NCBI RefSeq assembly: GCF_003572205.1
Contig: NZ_QXNY01000002.1
Span: forward strand, 310,001 to 374,000
Direction of reading: 5' to 3'
Origin: Algihabitans albus
GTDB taxonomy: Bacteria > Pseudomonadota > Alphaproteobacteria > Kiloniellales > DSM-21159
DNA length: 64,000 nucleotides
The notes under the pieces are model-generated. The model had not been told where the DNA came from. It did not search any database and was given only the letters and a program-made list of their open reading frames with translations. Numbering within the stretch: position 1 is the first letter of the stretch; each line of letters opens with the position of its first letter. The translations under genes were made by a program, and so were the position numbers. Positions 53,801 to 61,597 of the stretch are shown in pieces.

Positions 53801-55231
53801 TCAGTTGTTCGAGCCTGCTCCGGGTGCGTTGAGACCGAACCAGGAGTCGCGAACTTCTTCATAGTCCCGCGTCGGGTCATAGATATCCACCGGCAATCCA
53901 AGCTCGGAAGCATTCATCCGGCCGACCGCCGTGAGAAGTTGAAAACTTGCGACAACTTCATCGCGCTGCGCCGAAACGAGATTCACTTGAGCGTCGAGCA
54001 GCTCCTGCTCGGCATCGAGAACGTCCAGGGTCGTACGCGTGCCAACGGCGTTTTCCTGGCGAACGCCCTCCAGGGCGATCGACGAAGCCTCCACCTGCGA
54101 CTGGAAGGATACGATCTGCGCGCGGGCGGTCATCAGGGCTTCCCAGGCGCTGACGGCCTGCTGCTGGCTATCCCGGCGCGCCTCGTCGATCTCAAGCAGG
54201 CGCTGGCTTGCGAGTTGCTTGGCCTGACGAACCTGGCTGGACACGAAACCAGCCTGATAGATCGGCACCGTCACCTGCGCAAGAATCTCGGCTTCTTCGC
54301 GTTCGCTGTCGGGGGATGACTGTTCTTCGTTGTAGCGCAAGCGCCCGGTCAGCGACGCTTGCGGCAAGAGTTCGCCGAAGGATTCGCGGACCTGGAAGCT
54401 GGCCGCTTCTTCCAGAAAGTCGGCCTGAAGCACGGCCGGGTTCTGCTCGAGCGCCTGATCGACCGTTTCTTCCAGAGAGACCGGCAGGCCCTCCAGCGGC
54501 GGCGGCGGCCGCAGCTCGCCCGGCAACTCGCCGACCAGTTCCTCGTAGACCGCCGCGCTCGCCGTCAAGTTCCCCTCCGCTTGGATTCGGTCGGCGGTGG
54601 CGCCGTCCAGGCGGGATTCCGACTGCGCCACATCGGTGCGCGTAATCTCTCCGACCTCGAAGCGGTCCTCGCTGGCCTCGAGCTGTCGCGCGAGCACCTG
54701 CTCGTTGTTGATGTTGAGCTGCAGCACCGAGCGGTCGCGCCAGACGTCCATGTAGGCCGCTACCGTCGAGAAGAGAACGTCCTGCTCTACCGCCAGGAGC
54801 CGCGAGCGTTCGGCCAAGACCTCGCTCTCGGCGCGATTCGTCTGCGCCACCGTGCGGCCGCCACGGTAAAGCGGCTGGTTCACCGAGAGCTCCACATCGC
54901 GCGGCTGCGTGTCGAAGCTGCCGTCATCGTCAGCGGGCTCGACTTCCTGCCAACGCTGGCCGACCGAACCGGAGAGCGTGACGGTGGGACGCCAGTTGGA
55001 CAGGGCCTGAGGTACGCCCTCGTTCGTTGCGCGCAGTTGAGCGCGCGCTCCGTCCAGGGTTGGGTTGGTTCGGTAGGCCTGGGCCAGGGCCTCGATCAGG
55101 GACTGGGGTGTCTGCGCCTCTGCGGGGTTCGATGCCGCGAGCAAGCTCGTGGCCGCAAGCGCTATCGCCGTGCCGCGCAACACGCGGCAGATCCCGACTC
55201 GATCCTGGGATCGCTGTCGCCGTTTGTTCAT
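53801..55231 (-). CDS. TolC-family outer-membrane channel protein
   Basis: Trimeric outer-membrane exit duct for type I secretion and efflux. The 476-residue protein has an N-terminal signal (about 20-40, ending SNPAEA) and two OEP repeats. Repeat starts are seen as SLIEALAQAYRTNPTLDGAR near 43 and LEETVDQALEQNPAVLQADF near 252. Long helical, Q/E/A-rich stretches follow, with the typical GVRQENAVGTRTTLDVLDAE near 392. No adjacent MFP or inner-membrane pump, so it probably serves several systems. It precedes popZ on the same strand. Confidence 0.92.
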   Translation of the reverse strand: MNKRRQRSQDRVGICRVLRGTAIALAATSLLAASNPAEAQTPQSLIEALAQAYRTNPTLDGARAQLRATNEGVPQALSNWRPTVTLSGSVGQRWQEVEPADDDGSFDTQPRDVELSVNQPLYRGGRTVAQTNRAESEVLAERSRLLAVEQDVLFSTVAAYMDVWRDRSVLQLNINNEQVLARQLEASEDRFEVGEITRTDVAQSESRLDGATADRIQAEGNLTASAAVYEELVGELPGELRPPPPLEGLPVSLEETVDQALEQNPAVLQADFLEEAASFQVRESFGELLPQASLTGRLRYNEEQSSPDSEREEAEILAQVTVPIYQAGFVSSQVRQAKQLASQRLLEIDEARRDSQQQAVSAWEALMTARAQIVSFQSQVEASSIALEGVRQENAVGTRTTLDVLDAEQELLDAQVNLVSAQRDEVVASFQLLTAVGRMNASELGLPVDIYDPTRDYEEVRDSWFGLNAPGAGSNN

Positions 55232-55407
55232 GAAATTTTGCTCTCTTGCCGCATTTGCCCCACTCGCACTGTGGCGATAGGTCGAAGAAACGCAAGAAGA
55301 TTTTAGGTTTGGTTAACGATCGGAAAACGAACAGTCACGTCAGGGATTTATCCCCATATGGGCTGCTCATCGGGAGCGGCCAGTCGGGGCCGGCTCCGGT
55401 GGTCGGG

Positions 55408-56064
55408 TCAGAAAACGAATCCATCCTTTCGCTCGAAGCCGGGCAAGACAGGCGTGGAGGCGTCGAAAAGGACTCGGCCGGAGACCACGCCCTCGTCCTT
55501 GCGCATTAGCATCGCGCGGCCGAGTCCGTCTTCGTCGAGCAGAACGCCGACGAGCCGCCCGCCCTCGGCCAGCTGCGCTTCGATCTCTTGCGGAACTTCT
55601 GCGACTGCGCCCCCCAACAGGATCACGTCGTAGGGCGCTTGCTTGGCATAGCCTTGCGTCAACCGGCCTTGCACCACAACGGCATTGGTGACCTCCAACG
55701 CCTCCAGCGACGCCGTCGCCGAGTCCGCGAAGGCAGCCAGTTCTTCGACCGCCACGACGGTCGCTGCCAAGCGCGCCAGCACGGCCGTCGAATAGCCCAG
55801 GCCGCAGCCGAGATCGAGCACCATATCGCTCTCTTCGATGGCCGCCGCCTGAATCAGCCGCGCGAACACCATCGGTTCCATCAAGTGGCGCCCCTGCCCG
55901 ATCGGGAGGTCTTCATCGATGTAGGCGAAACCCCGAGCCTTATCCGGTACGAAGATTTCGCGCGGCAGGGTCTCGAAAGCCGCCAGCAGCCGTTGGTCCC
56001 AGACCCGGTTGGTGCGGAGCTGGCTATCGACCATGTTGGTGCGTGCGGCAGTGTAATCGACCAT
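55408..56064 (-). CDS. Second protein-L-isoaspartate O-methyltransferase-family protein
   Basis: A 218-residue SAM-dependent enzyme of the PIMT family. MVDYTAARTNMVDSQLRTNR is the usual start of this alphaproteobacterial subgroup. PIGQGRHLMEPMVFARLIQA and VLDLGCGLGYSTAVLARLA (SAM site) follow, ending in FERKDGFVF. It differs clearly from the surE-linked Pcm at 27663. Genes of this subgroup regularly sit just upstream of a tolC gene, as here (176-base gap), though no functional link is proven. Confidence 0.9.
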   Translation of the reverse strand: MVDYTAARTNMVDSQLRTNRVWDQRLLAAFETLPREIFVPDKARGFAYIDEDLPIGQGRHLMEPMVFARLIQAAAIEESDMVLDLGCGLGYSTAVLARLAATVVAVEELAAFADSATASLEALEVTNAVVVQGRLTQGYAKQAPYDVILLGGAVAEVPQEIEAQLAEGGRLVGVLLDEDGLGRAMLMRKDEGVVSGRVLFDASTPVLPGFERKDGFVF

Positions 56065-56175
56065 CGACAGACAAGTCCGTAACTGCAGGAAGGAACGGGA
56101 GTGATCTGCGGCGCGTTATACGGCCCCCGATGCAAGGCATCAATGGCGGCGGCGTTAACAGGTCCGACCCGGCGC

Positions 56176-56204
56176 TTGACCGGCCACCGGGCGGGCCGTA
56201 TGTA
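56176..56204 (+). promoter_or_regulatory. Promoter of tRNA-Cys
   Basis: TTGACC (56176-56181) and TATGTA (56199-56204) are separated by 17 bases, and the -10 box ends 16 bases before the mature tRNA 5' end. This is a good vegetative promoter match for a GC-rich alphaproteobacterium. Confidence 0.65.
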
Positions 56205-56220
56205 GCGTCGCCTGACCGGT

Positions 56221-56294
56221 GGCCCGGTGGGAGAGTGGTGATCCAGCGGACTGCAAATCCGTAAACGCCGGTTCGATTCCGGCCCGGGCCTCCA
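56221..56294 (+). tRNA. tRNA-Cys (GCA)
   Basis: A 74-base cloverleaf with acceptor arms GGCCCGG and CCGGGCC, anticodon loop CTGCAAA (anticodon GCA), T-arm CGCCGGTTCGATTCCGGC and an encoded CCA at 56292-56294. The D stem is short (GGA/TCC). It has its own promoter and lies in the divergent gap upstream of the PIMT gene. Confidence 0.95.
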
Positions 56295-56394
56295 AGACCC
56301 CTCCATTTTCGTCTGCGTGAAACGCTCCGGCGCCTGCCAGGTCGCCCGGGCTTTGTCGTTGCGGCCGCTTGAGGCTCGGGCTTAGGCTCGATCG

Positions 56395-56610
56395 ATGAAG
56401 CAAGCGCAGGCGCCCCTCGATACCGTGGTTCTCGCCACCGAAGTACAGGCTTGTCTGCCGGATCGGCTTCACCCCGTAAGCCGGCAGTTTCTGGATGCCT
56501 GGCTGCTTGGGGACCTTCCGACACACGAGTTCCTCCGGTGGTTTCATATGCCCAACTCCGATTACCTGCCTGTGGCCGAGTGTCTTTTGAAGGCGGTGTT
56601 CGGCGTTTGA
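56395..56610 (+). CDS. Hypothetical protein of 71 residues
   Basis: A short ORF beginning MKQAQAPLDT with a hydrophobic, aromatic C-terminal part (FLDAWLLGDLPTHEFLRWFH and onward). It lies between tRNA-Cys and a convergent PAS-like gene, with no strong Shine-Dalgarno. The amino-acid make-up looks protein-like, but codon bias is weak. I do not recognise a family. Confidence 0.35.
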   Translation: MKQAQAPLDTVVLATEVQACLPDRLHPVSRQFLDAWLLGDLPTHEFLRWFHMPNSDYLPVAECLLKAVFGV

Positions 56611-56658
56611 GCGACGTCGATGGTCGCGTGCCGGCCCCGCCTGTCCGCAGATCCTCGT

Positions 56659-57153
56659 TTATCTGAGCGATGTGAAGGAGATGGGCTCGACGACCTTGAA
56701 GAAGCGATCGATATCCACGCCGTTGCTGCTCAGCGGCAGCAGCAAGCGGGTGTAGGTCCAAATGCGATCGCTCAGGCTCACGTAGCGCCGATGCGCCAAG
56801 GACGCCTGGCGCGTTTCGGCGAGGATGCGCGCGGCATCGAGAACGTTCTGTGCATCGGCTGCTCCAAAGAAACTGCGGGTCGTATGGCCGCGCAGTTCGC
56901 CGCCGTGGAGTTCACAGACGCGGGTTCCGGCAAGGCGGACACGAAGCTCATCTGGGTCGTGCTCGACGTCGAGAAGCATGACATAGGGTAGCGCCGCCGG
57001 CGGCAACTCCGTCGGGTCGAGTTGCGACGGCAGATCCGGAGACTTCGCGGCCCAGAGCTGATAGATGCTGCGGAGAGTTGGATAGTTCGAGATCTCGTCC
57101 AGCCGAAGCTCCCGATGTTCGGTTTCGACAATTTGAGCGTTCGGCAAGATCAT
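56659..57153 (-). CDS. PAS-fold (PAS_5-like) protein
   Basis: A single-domain protein of 164 residues from the ATG at 57153, which has GAGG eight bases upstream; an ATG at 57216 adds 21 residues. The layout LRSIYQLWAAKSPDLPSQLD, then LPYVMLLDVEHDPDELRVRL, AGTRVCELHGGELRG and a closing FFKVVEPISF fits the PAS_5 group of Alphaproteobacteria. There is no output domain. Ligand and partner unknown. A related protein is at 60924-61448. Confidence 0.75.
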   Translation of the reverse strand: MILPNAQIVETEHRELRLDEISNYPTLRSIYQLWAAKSPDLPSQLDPTELPPAALPYVMLLDVEHDPDELRVRLAGTRVCELHGGELRGHTTRSFFGAADAQNVLDAARILAETRQASLAHRRYVSLSDRIWTYTRLLLPLSSNGVDIDRFFKVVEPISFTSLR

Positions 57154-57324
57154 GATCGGAACCTCGGCATCACTGTGCGTACGTGCGAAGCAGTCTGCCC
57201 AGGGCGAGTGCCTCATAACGATAGGATAAGGCAGGTCCGTAAACGGTTCGGATTTCGAGTGTAAATGGATTGCAACAGTCCGCGGTAGCTCGCGTATTGC
57301 GGGGGGCGTTGCATCTCAAAGCAT

Positions 57325-57353
57325 TTGCACGGTAAAGGGGGCTTTGCTATAAG
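57325..57353 (+). promoter_or_regulatory. Promoter of tRNA-Asn
   Basis: TTGCAC (57325-57330) and TATAAG (57348-57353) stand 17 bases apart. The mature tRNA starts 40 bases after the -10 box. It is the best-matching sigma-70 promoter I noticed in the window. Confidence 0.75.
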
Positions 57354-57393
57354 CCCCGCCTCGCGCCGAGGCGAGCGGCGTGAAGCGAGGTAT

Positions 57394-57469
<76 letters not shown>

Positions 57470-57826
57470 CACCCTTCGAAATCAGCGACGACACAAGCTG
57501 TGGCCTGAAATGACGGGGCCAAAACATCCATCTCCGGATGGCGCTGCGCCCTTGCTTGCAGTACAGATCGATGCGCGCAGGCTCAATGAGTCGAGGACGG
57601 TCGCCCGTTCGGCTCCGGGGGCTGTTGCGCCGAAGCCCGCGGCGCCCCTGCTAGGCCCTGACGCCGGAGCGTTCCGGGCGGAATCGCTTTCGGCGATCTT
57701 CCTCCGTCGCCCGCAGGGTTGCGAGCGACGGTAAAGGAGGGATCCGCTTCGCCTGACTGGCCGGTTTCGGACGCGATCATCTTTCCGTGTCTCGCGATTG
57801 ACGACCTGGCTTGTTAGCTTGCGCTC
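57470..57826 (+). other. Gap without a convincing gene
   Basis: This 357-base stretch between tRNA-Asn and the Ada-like gene holds only a 74-codon open frame from 57510, which is A/P/R-rich and lacks a Shine-Dalgarno. I see no RNA gene, hairpin terminator or repeat in it. It may contain the promoter of the Ada-like gene. Confidence 0.5.
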
Positions 57827-58528
57827 ATGTTGGATTTCGAGACCTGCAATCAGGCGCGTCTGCGACGCGATGCTGCCTTCGACGGGCGGTTTTTCGTCGC
57901 CGTGAAAACCACGAGCATCTATTGCCGGCCGGTTTGCTCCGTGAAGCAGCCTCTCACGAAAAACGTCAGTTTCTATGCCAGCGCCGCCGCTGCCGAGCAG
58001 GCGGGCTATCGCCCCTGCCTTCGCTGCAGACCTGAAACCGCTCCCTTCTGTCCGGCCTGGAAGGGCACGAGAACGACCGTCGAACGAGCCTTGGCACTGC
58101 TCCAAGATGGCGCTCTGGACCGCGGCACCGTCGAGGAGCTGGCCGAAAAACTCGGCGTCGGACCCCGCCACCTCTCGCGGCTTTTCAGGCAACATCTCGG
58201 GGCATCGCCCCAGCAGACGGCGAAAACGCTGCGTATCCAGCGGGCCAAGCGGCTGCTGGACAACAGCTCGCTTTCCATCGGTGAAATCGCCTTTCAGTCC
58301 GGTTTTCACAGCGTCAGACGTTTCAATGCGGCCTTTTCCGAGCTCTACGACCGCCCGCCCTCCGCGCTGCGCAAACGACCGAGAGCGGCGGAAAGGCTCA
58401 GGGCCGTGCCGCGCAGTGATCCGGAGACGGCAAAACAAGCTTCGGACGGTCAGGACGGAGGCCGGCCAGCGAACGGCTGGCGATACAGAGAGACGCTACG
58501 CGATCAAGATAGGGAGACTGGGCCATGA
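57827..58528 (+). CDS. Ada-type zinc domain plus AraC HTH regulator, without methyltransferase or glycosylase domain
   Basis: A 233-residue protein. The Ada metal-binding domain covers about 5-75 with the four zinc cysteines Cys33, Cys37 (YCRPVC) and Cys64, Cys67 (PCLRC); Cys33 corresponds to the methyl-phosphotriester acceptor of Ada. An AraC HTH follows at about 85-185 (GASPQQTAKTLRIQRAKRLL, IAFQSGFHSVRRFNAAFSEL). The tail is charged and has neither the PCHR alkyl acceptor of Ada nor an AlkA domain. It resembles AdaA, a sensor-activator of alkylation response. The stop overlaps the next gene by four bases. Confidence 0.88.
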   Translation: MLDFETCNQARLRRDAAFDGRFFVAVKTTSIYCRPVCSVKQPLTKNVSFYASAAAAEQAGYRPCLRCRPETAPFCPAWKGTRTTVERALALLQDGALDRGTVEELAEKLGVGPRHLSRLFRQHLGASPQQTAKTLRIQRAKRLLDNSSLSIGEIAFQSGFHSVRRFNAAFSELYDRPPSALRKRPRAAERLRAVPRSDPETAKQASDGQDGGRPANGWRYRETLRDQDRETGP

Positions 58529-59301
58529 CCCAAGCTGACAAAGCCCGCAGCTTCGCCGAACTGCACGTGCCGGGACGCCCGCTGGTGCTCTACAACATTT
58601 GGGACGCTGGCGGCGCCAAGGCCATCGCCAAAGCGGGCGCAACGGCAATCGCGACGGGAAGCTGGTCGGTCGCGGCGGCTCACGGCTATGCCGACGGACA
58701 AGCGATTCCCCTAGACCTGGTGCTGCAGATCGCCGCGCGCATCACCGCCACGGTGGATCTGCCGGTAACGATCGATTTCGAAGGTGGCTACGCCGAAGCG
58801 CCCGACGAAGTTGCGGCGAACGTCGCGCGTCTTATCGCTGCGGGCGCAATCGGGATCAATTTCGAAGACCAGACGATCGGCGGCAGCGGCCTTTACCCGG
58901 TGGATGCCCAGTGCGCCAAGATCGCTGCGGTGCGAAAGGCGGCGCAAGTTGCGGACCTGCCGCTGTTCATAAACGCGCGGACGGACCTTTTCCTGAAGGA
59001 GAAGGAGCGCAGCAAACATGCGGACCTCATGGCCGACGCGAAGGAGAGAGCGGCCGCCTACGCCCAGGCTGGGGCGAACGGCTTCTTCGTGCCGGGCCTG
59101 GTCACGCCGGATCTGATCGGCGCTATCTGCGACGCGGCCGATCTGCCCGTGAACATCATGGCCATGGGCGGTGCCCCTGCGACCGAAGAGCTGGCTTCGC
59201 TCGGCGTCGCCCGCGTGAGCTATGGGCCGGCCCCTTACTTCGAGGCCATCGCCGCCCTGACGGAGCGGTTTCAACAGATCTCCGGCAGCAAGGCAGGCTA
59301 G
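58525..59301 (+). CDS. Isocitrate lyase/PEP mutase-family protein
   Basis: TIM-barrel C-C bond lyase family enzyme of 258 residues. The conserved segments are LVLYNIWDAGGAKAIAKAGA near the N-terminus, TIDFEGGYAE, GINFEDQTIGGSGLYP and FINARTDLFLKEKER, with the family metal-site acidic residues. The KKCGH-type catalytic loop of true isocitrate lyase is not seen. This group often acts on oxaloacetate-like or 2-methylisocitrate-like acids. It overlaps the Ada-like gene (ATGA), so it may be an alkylation-linked or simply co-transcribed enzyme. Confidence 0.85.
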   Translation: MTQADKARSFAELHVPGRPLVLYNIWDAGGAKAIAKAGATAIATGSWSVAAAHGYADGQAIPLDLVLQIAARITATVDLPVTIDFEGGYAEAPDEVAANVARLIAAGAIGINFEDQTIGGSGLYPVDAQCAKIAAVRKAAQVADLPLFINARTDLFLKEKERSKHADLMADAKERAAAYAQAGANGFFVPGLVTPDLIGAICDAADLPVNIMAMGGAPATEELASLGVARVSYGPAPYFEAIAALTERFQQISGSKAG

Positions 59302-59498
59302 AGCAGGACGCGCGTCATCGGCGGAGCGGGTTCGCTGATATTTCCAACGGACGCGCCCTAGACCAGATAGTGATCGGTCTGACCCACGTATTGGGTCCGA
59401 CGGTTACGTTAAACCTAATCTCGATTCCAAGCGTTAGAGTCTGTTTCTTGTGATCGGCGGAACCGCGAAGCGAGTCCATACGATCACAACAGGCTCTA
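59298..59498. repeat. Extragenic repeat region between convergent genes, with palindrome
   Basis: The stop of the PEP-mutase-family gene lies in CTAGAGCAGGA (59298-59308), the same left edge as the repeats at 22827 and 46345. At the other end the pyrC stop lies in an imperfect palindrome: TTGTGATCG (59448-59456) pairs with CGATCACAA (59481-59489), extended by AGAGTCTG and CAGGCTCT. The palindrome may act as a bidirectional terminator. Confidence 0.6.
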
Positions 59499-60608
59499 GT
59501 CGAACCCCTCGTCCTGGAACTGCCACGCGAGGTCTTCGCCGGCGTGGAAGGGGACGACTCTCAGGTCGCCTTGTTCGAGTACGTCAGGCACCCGTTGAGA
59601 CTTGCGGTGGAGCCTGATTCTGGACGTGTTGAGCGGGAGGCGGTAGAAGCGCGGGCCGAATTCGGAGGCGAAGGCCTCCAAGCGGTCCAGGGATCCCTCC
59701 TCTTCGAAGGTCTGAGCATAGCTTTCCAGGGCGGTAGGCGCGCTGAAAATGCCGGCGCAGCCGCAGGCGCTCTCCTTGTCGTGCTTGCTGTGCGGTGCCG
59801 AGTCGGTGCCGAGGAAGAACTTCGGACTGCCCGACACGGCGGCCTCGCGGAGCGCCTGCCGGTGATGGCGCCTTTTGGCGACCGGCAGGCAGTAGGCGTG
59901 AGGCCGCAGGCCGCCGTCGAACATGGCGTTGCGGTCGATGCGAAGGTGATGCGCGGTGATCGTCGCGGCCACGTTGGGGCCTGCGGCCTCGACGAAGCGA
60001 ACCGAATCCTCCGTGGTGATGTGCTCCAGAACCACCTTGAGGCCGGGAAAGTCGCGCAGGACCGGTGCGAGAATGGTCTCGAGAAAGATTGCCTCGCGGT
60101 CGAAGATGTCGATCTCGGGCGACACCACCTCGCCATGCACCAAAAGCGGCATGCCGATGTTTTGCAGGCGCTCCAGGACCTTTCCGATCTTGCCGACATC
60201 CGTAACGCCGGCGGCCGAATTGGTGGTGGCATTGGCCGGATAGAGCTTACAGGCCGTGAAGACGCCCGCTTGGAAGCCGCTTTCCAGTTCGTCCGGATCG
60301 ATCTGGTCGGTCAGGTAGGCGGTCATCAGAGGCGTGAAATCCCGGCCAGGCGGCAGCGCTGCCAGAATGCGCTCCCGATAGGCCTCCGCGGCCGCTGCGG
60401 TGGTGACCGGCGGAACGAGATTCGGCATGACGATTGCCCGCGCGAACTGACGGGCGGTCAAGTCGGCCGCGAGGCTCAGCATCGGGCCGTCGCGGAGATG
60501 GACGTGCCAGTCGTCCGGCCGGCGCAGCGAAAGCGTGTCGCCGGCGGCTTCGGCCCGCGGCCGGAGAGTCGTGTCCTGGTCGGTCAAGCGTCCCCCTAAC
60601 GTCGGCAT
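59496..60608 (-). CDS. pyrC: Dihydroorotase (PyrC type)
   Basis: Zinc amidohydrolase closing the dihydroorotate ring in pyrimidine synthesis. From the ATG at 60608 it has 370 residues. A TTG at 60587 behind GGGGG is another possible start, and upstream codons to 60716 look non-coding. The metal-site HxH is His35-His37 in DDWHVHLRDG. FTACKLYPANATTNS carries the carbamylated lysine, HHLRIDRNAM and GTDSAPHSKHDKE follow. It belongs to the E. coli PyrC class. It is transcribed as a single gene towards the repeat region. Confidence 0.93.
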   Translation of the reverse strand: MPTLGGRLTDQDTTLRPRAEAAGDTLSLRRPDDWHVHLRDGPMLSLAADLTARQFARAIVMPNLVPPVTTAAAAEAYRERILAALPPGRDFTPLMTAYLTDQIDPDELESGFQAGVFTACKLYPANATTNSAAGVTDVGKIGKVLERLQNIGMPLLVHGEVVSPEIDIFDREAIFLETILAPVLRDFPGLKVVLEHITTEDSVRFVEAAGPNVAATITAHHLRIDRNAMFDGGLRPHAYCLPVAKRRHHRQALREAAVSGSPKFFLGTDSAPHSKHDKESACGCAGIFSAPTALESYAQTFEEEGSLDRLEAFASEFGPRFYRLPLNTSRIRLHRKSQRVPDVLEQGDLRVVPFHAGEDLAWQFQDEGFD

Positions 60609-60814
60609 CCAGGTCTTGAAGGACCCTTTGCCGTCCTCGATAAAATGTCTGCTGGAAGACATACAGATTGAGGTCTCGGAACGGAACCGCCGCAATGTTC
60701 GGAGCGAGTGGCGCAAAGCCGTTTTCGGTGCGAGAGGCCAAGCCGGGGAACGCCGGGAGAGCGGTGAGGGCCTGGCCCCCTTGTGACGGGCTTCACATCG
60801 GGACGCGAATACCC

Positions 60815-60900
60815 TGCCTACCTTAGTCCTGTCAGAGACATCCCTGTCTCCTCCATCCCTTCCTTCTCGGCCCCGTCGCCCTCGGTGGGGCCGCTTTTTT
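60815..60900 (+). ncRNA. Candidate small RNA on the plus strand
   Basis: A plus-strand intrinsic terminator at 60868-60900 has no plus-strand gene in front of it; both flanking genes run the other way. Just upstream is a small hairpin, GAGACA-TCCC-TGTCTC (60835-60850), then an unpaired C/U-rich stretch with CCTCC (anti-Shine-Dalgarno-like). Hairpin, pyrimidine-rich linker and terminator together look like an alphaproteobacterial sRNA. A weak TTGTGA at 60781 could be the -35 box. The 5' end is a guess. Confidence 0.4.
60868..60900 (+). terminator. Rho-independent terminator without upstream gene
   Basis: CGGCCCC (60868-60874) pairs with GGGGCCG (60887-60893) around a 12-base loop and is followed by six T at 60895-60900. 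It points rightwards, towards the end of the convergent PAS-like gene. Confidence 0.75.
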
Positions 60901-60923
60901 GGGGTCCTGCCGCAAGCTCCCGT

Positions 60924-61448
60924 TCAGTCGAGGACGCAGTGCAGCACTTCCTCGAACTCGTAGTTGTCGCCCTGATCGGACAAGGGGGTCCAGCGCGGCC
61001 GCGAATCGAAGACCTGTCCGGCAATGATCATCTTGACCTCCTGCCCATCGTCGACCAGCGGGCAGATGACTCTTGCGGTGATGCGTTTGTGTGTGCCGCT
61101 GCCGAAGATCAAGAGAGTGCGGGTGTAGGTAGCCCGCCCGAGGTTCACGACTTCGTTGTTGAGAGCGCCGAGGTAGGAAAGGTAGGGGCCCGGGTAGAAC
61201 AGTTCGTCAAGCCACCGCCCCGTCAGATCGGCCCCGGCGATATCGCAGATCGCCGTGCCGACCAGCCGAAACCGGAAGCGATGCGTGTCTTCGCGCCCCC
61301 GATGAACGTCCAGCAGCATGAGATTGCCAAGCAGACGCGGAATATCGACCGGATCTATATCTTCACGGCGGGGGAGATTTCCAGCCCGTTTACGCTTGCT
61401 CCAATAAGCATAGAGCTCGCTCAAAGGCTGCTCTTCGATCCTCGGCAT
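60924..61448 (-). CDS. PAS-fold (PAS_5-like) protein
   Basis: A single-domain protein of 174 residues from the ATG at 61448; a GTG at 61496 would add 16. The pattern LYAYWSKRKRAGNLPRREDI, DIPRLLGNLMLLDVHR, FRFRLVGTAICDIAGADLTG and a final QVFDSRPR matches PAS_5 proteins, with better conservation than the copy at 56659. No output domain is attached. It is isolated, between the candidate sRNA and the ABC transporter genes. Confidence 0.8.
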   Translation of the reverse strand: MPRIEEQPLSELYAYWSKRKRAGNLPRREDIDPVDIPRLLGNLMLLDVHRGREDTHRFRFRLVGTAICDIAGADLTGRWLDELFYPGPYLSYLGALNNEVVNLGRATYTRTLLIFGSGTHKRITARVICPLVDDGQEVKMIIAGQVFDSRPRWTPLSDQGDNYEFEEVLHCVLD

Positions 61449-61597
61449 ATCGGCCCCGACTCGCTGACGAAGCAGGGGAGTCTTGAGGGGCAGCACCGTA
61501 ACGGCAAGCTTTCAGTCGAAAAGCGAAGAAATCTTACAGCCGACTTGGCGGCGGGGACGGCCGCAACCAGCCGCCCCGGACGCTTGCCGCTCAGCGT

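Noticed and set aside
57482-58438. Minus-strand open frame of 318 codons opposite the Ada-like gene
   Set aside because: Low-complexity R/G/A composition without motifs; the plus strand has the zinc cysteines and HTH.
59302-59450. Possible small gene between the PEP-mutase-family gene and pyrC
   Set aside because: Only short frames without start signals; the stretch is better explained as repeat and terminator sequence.
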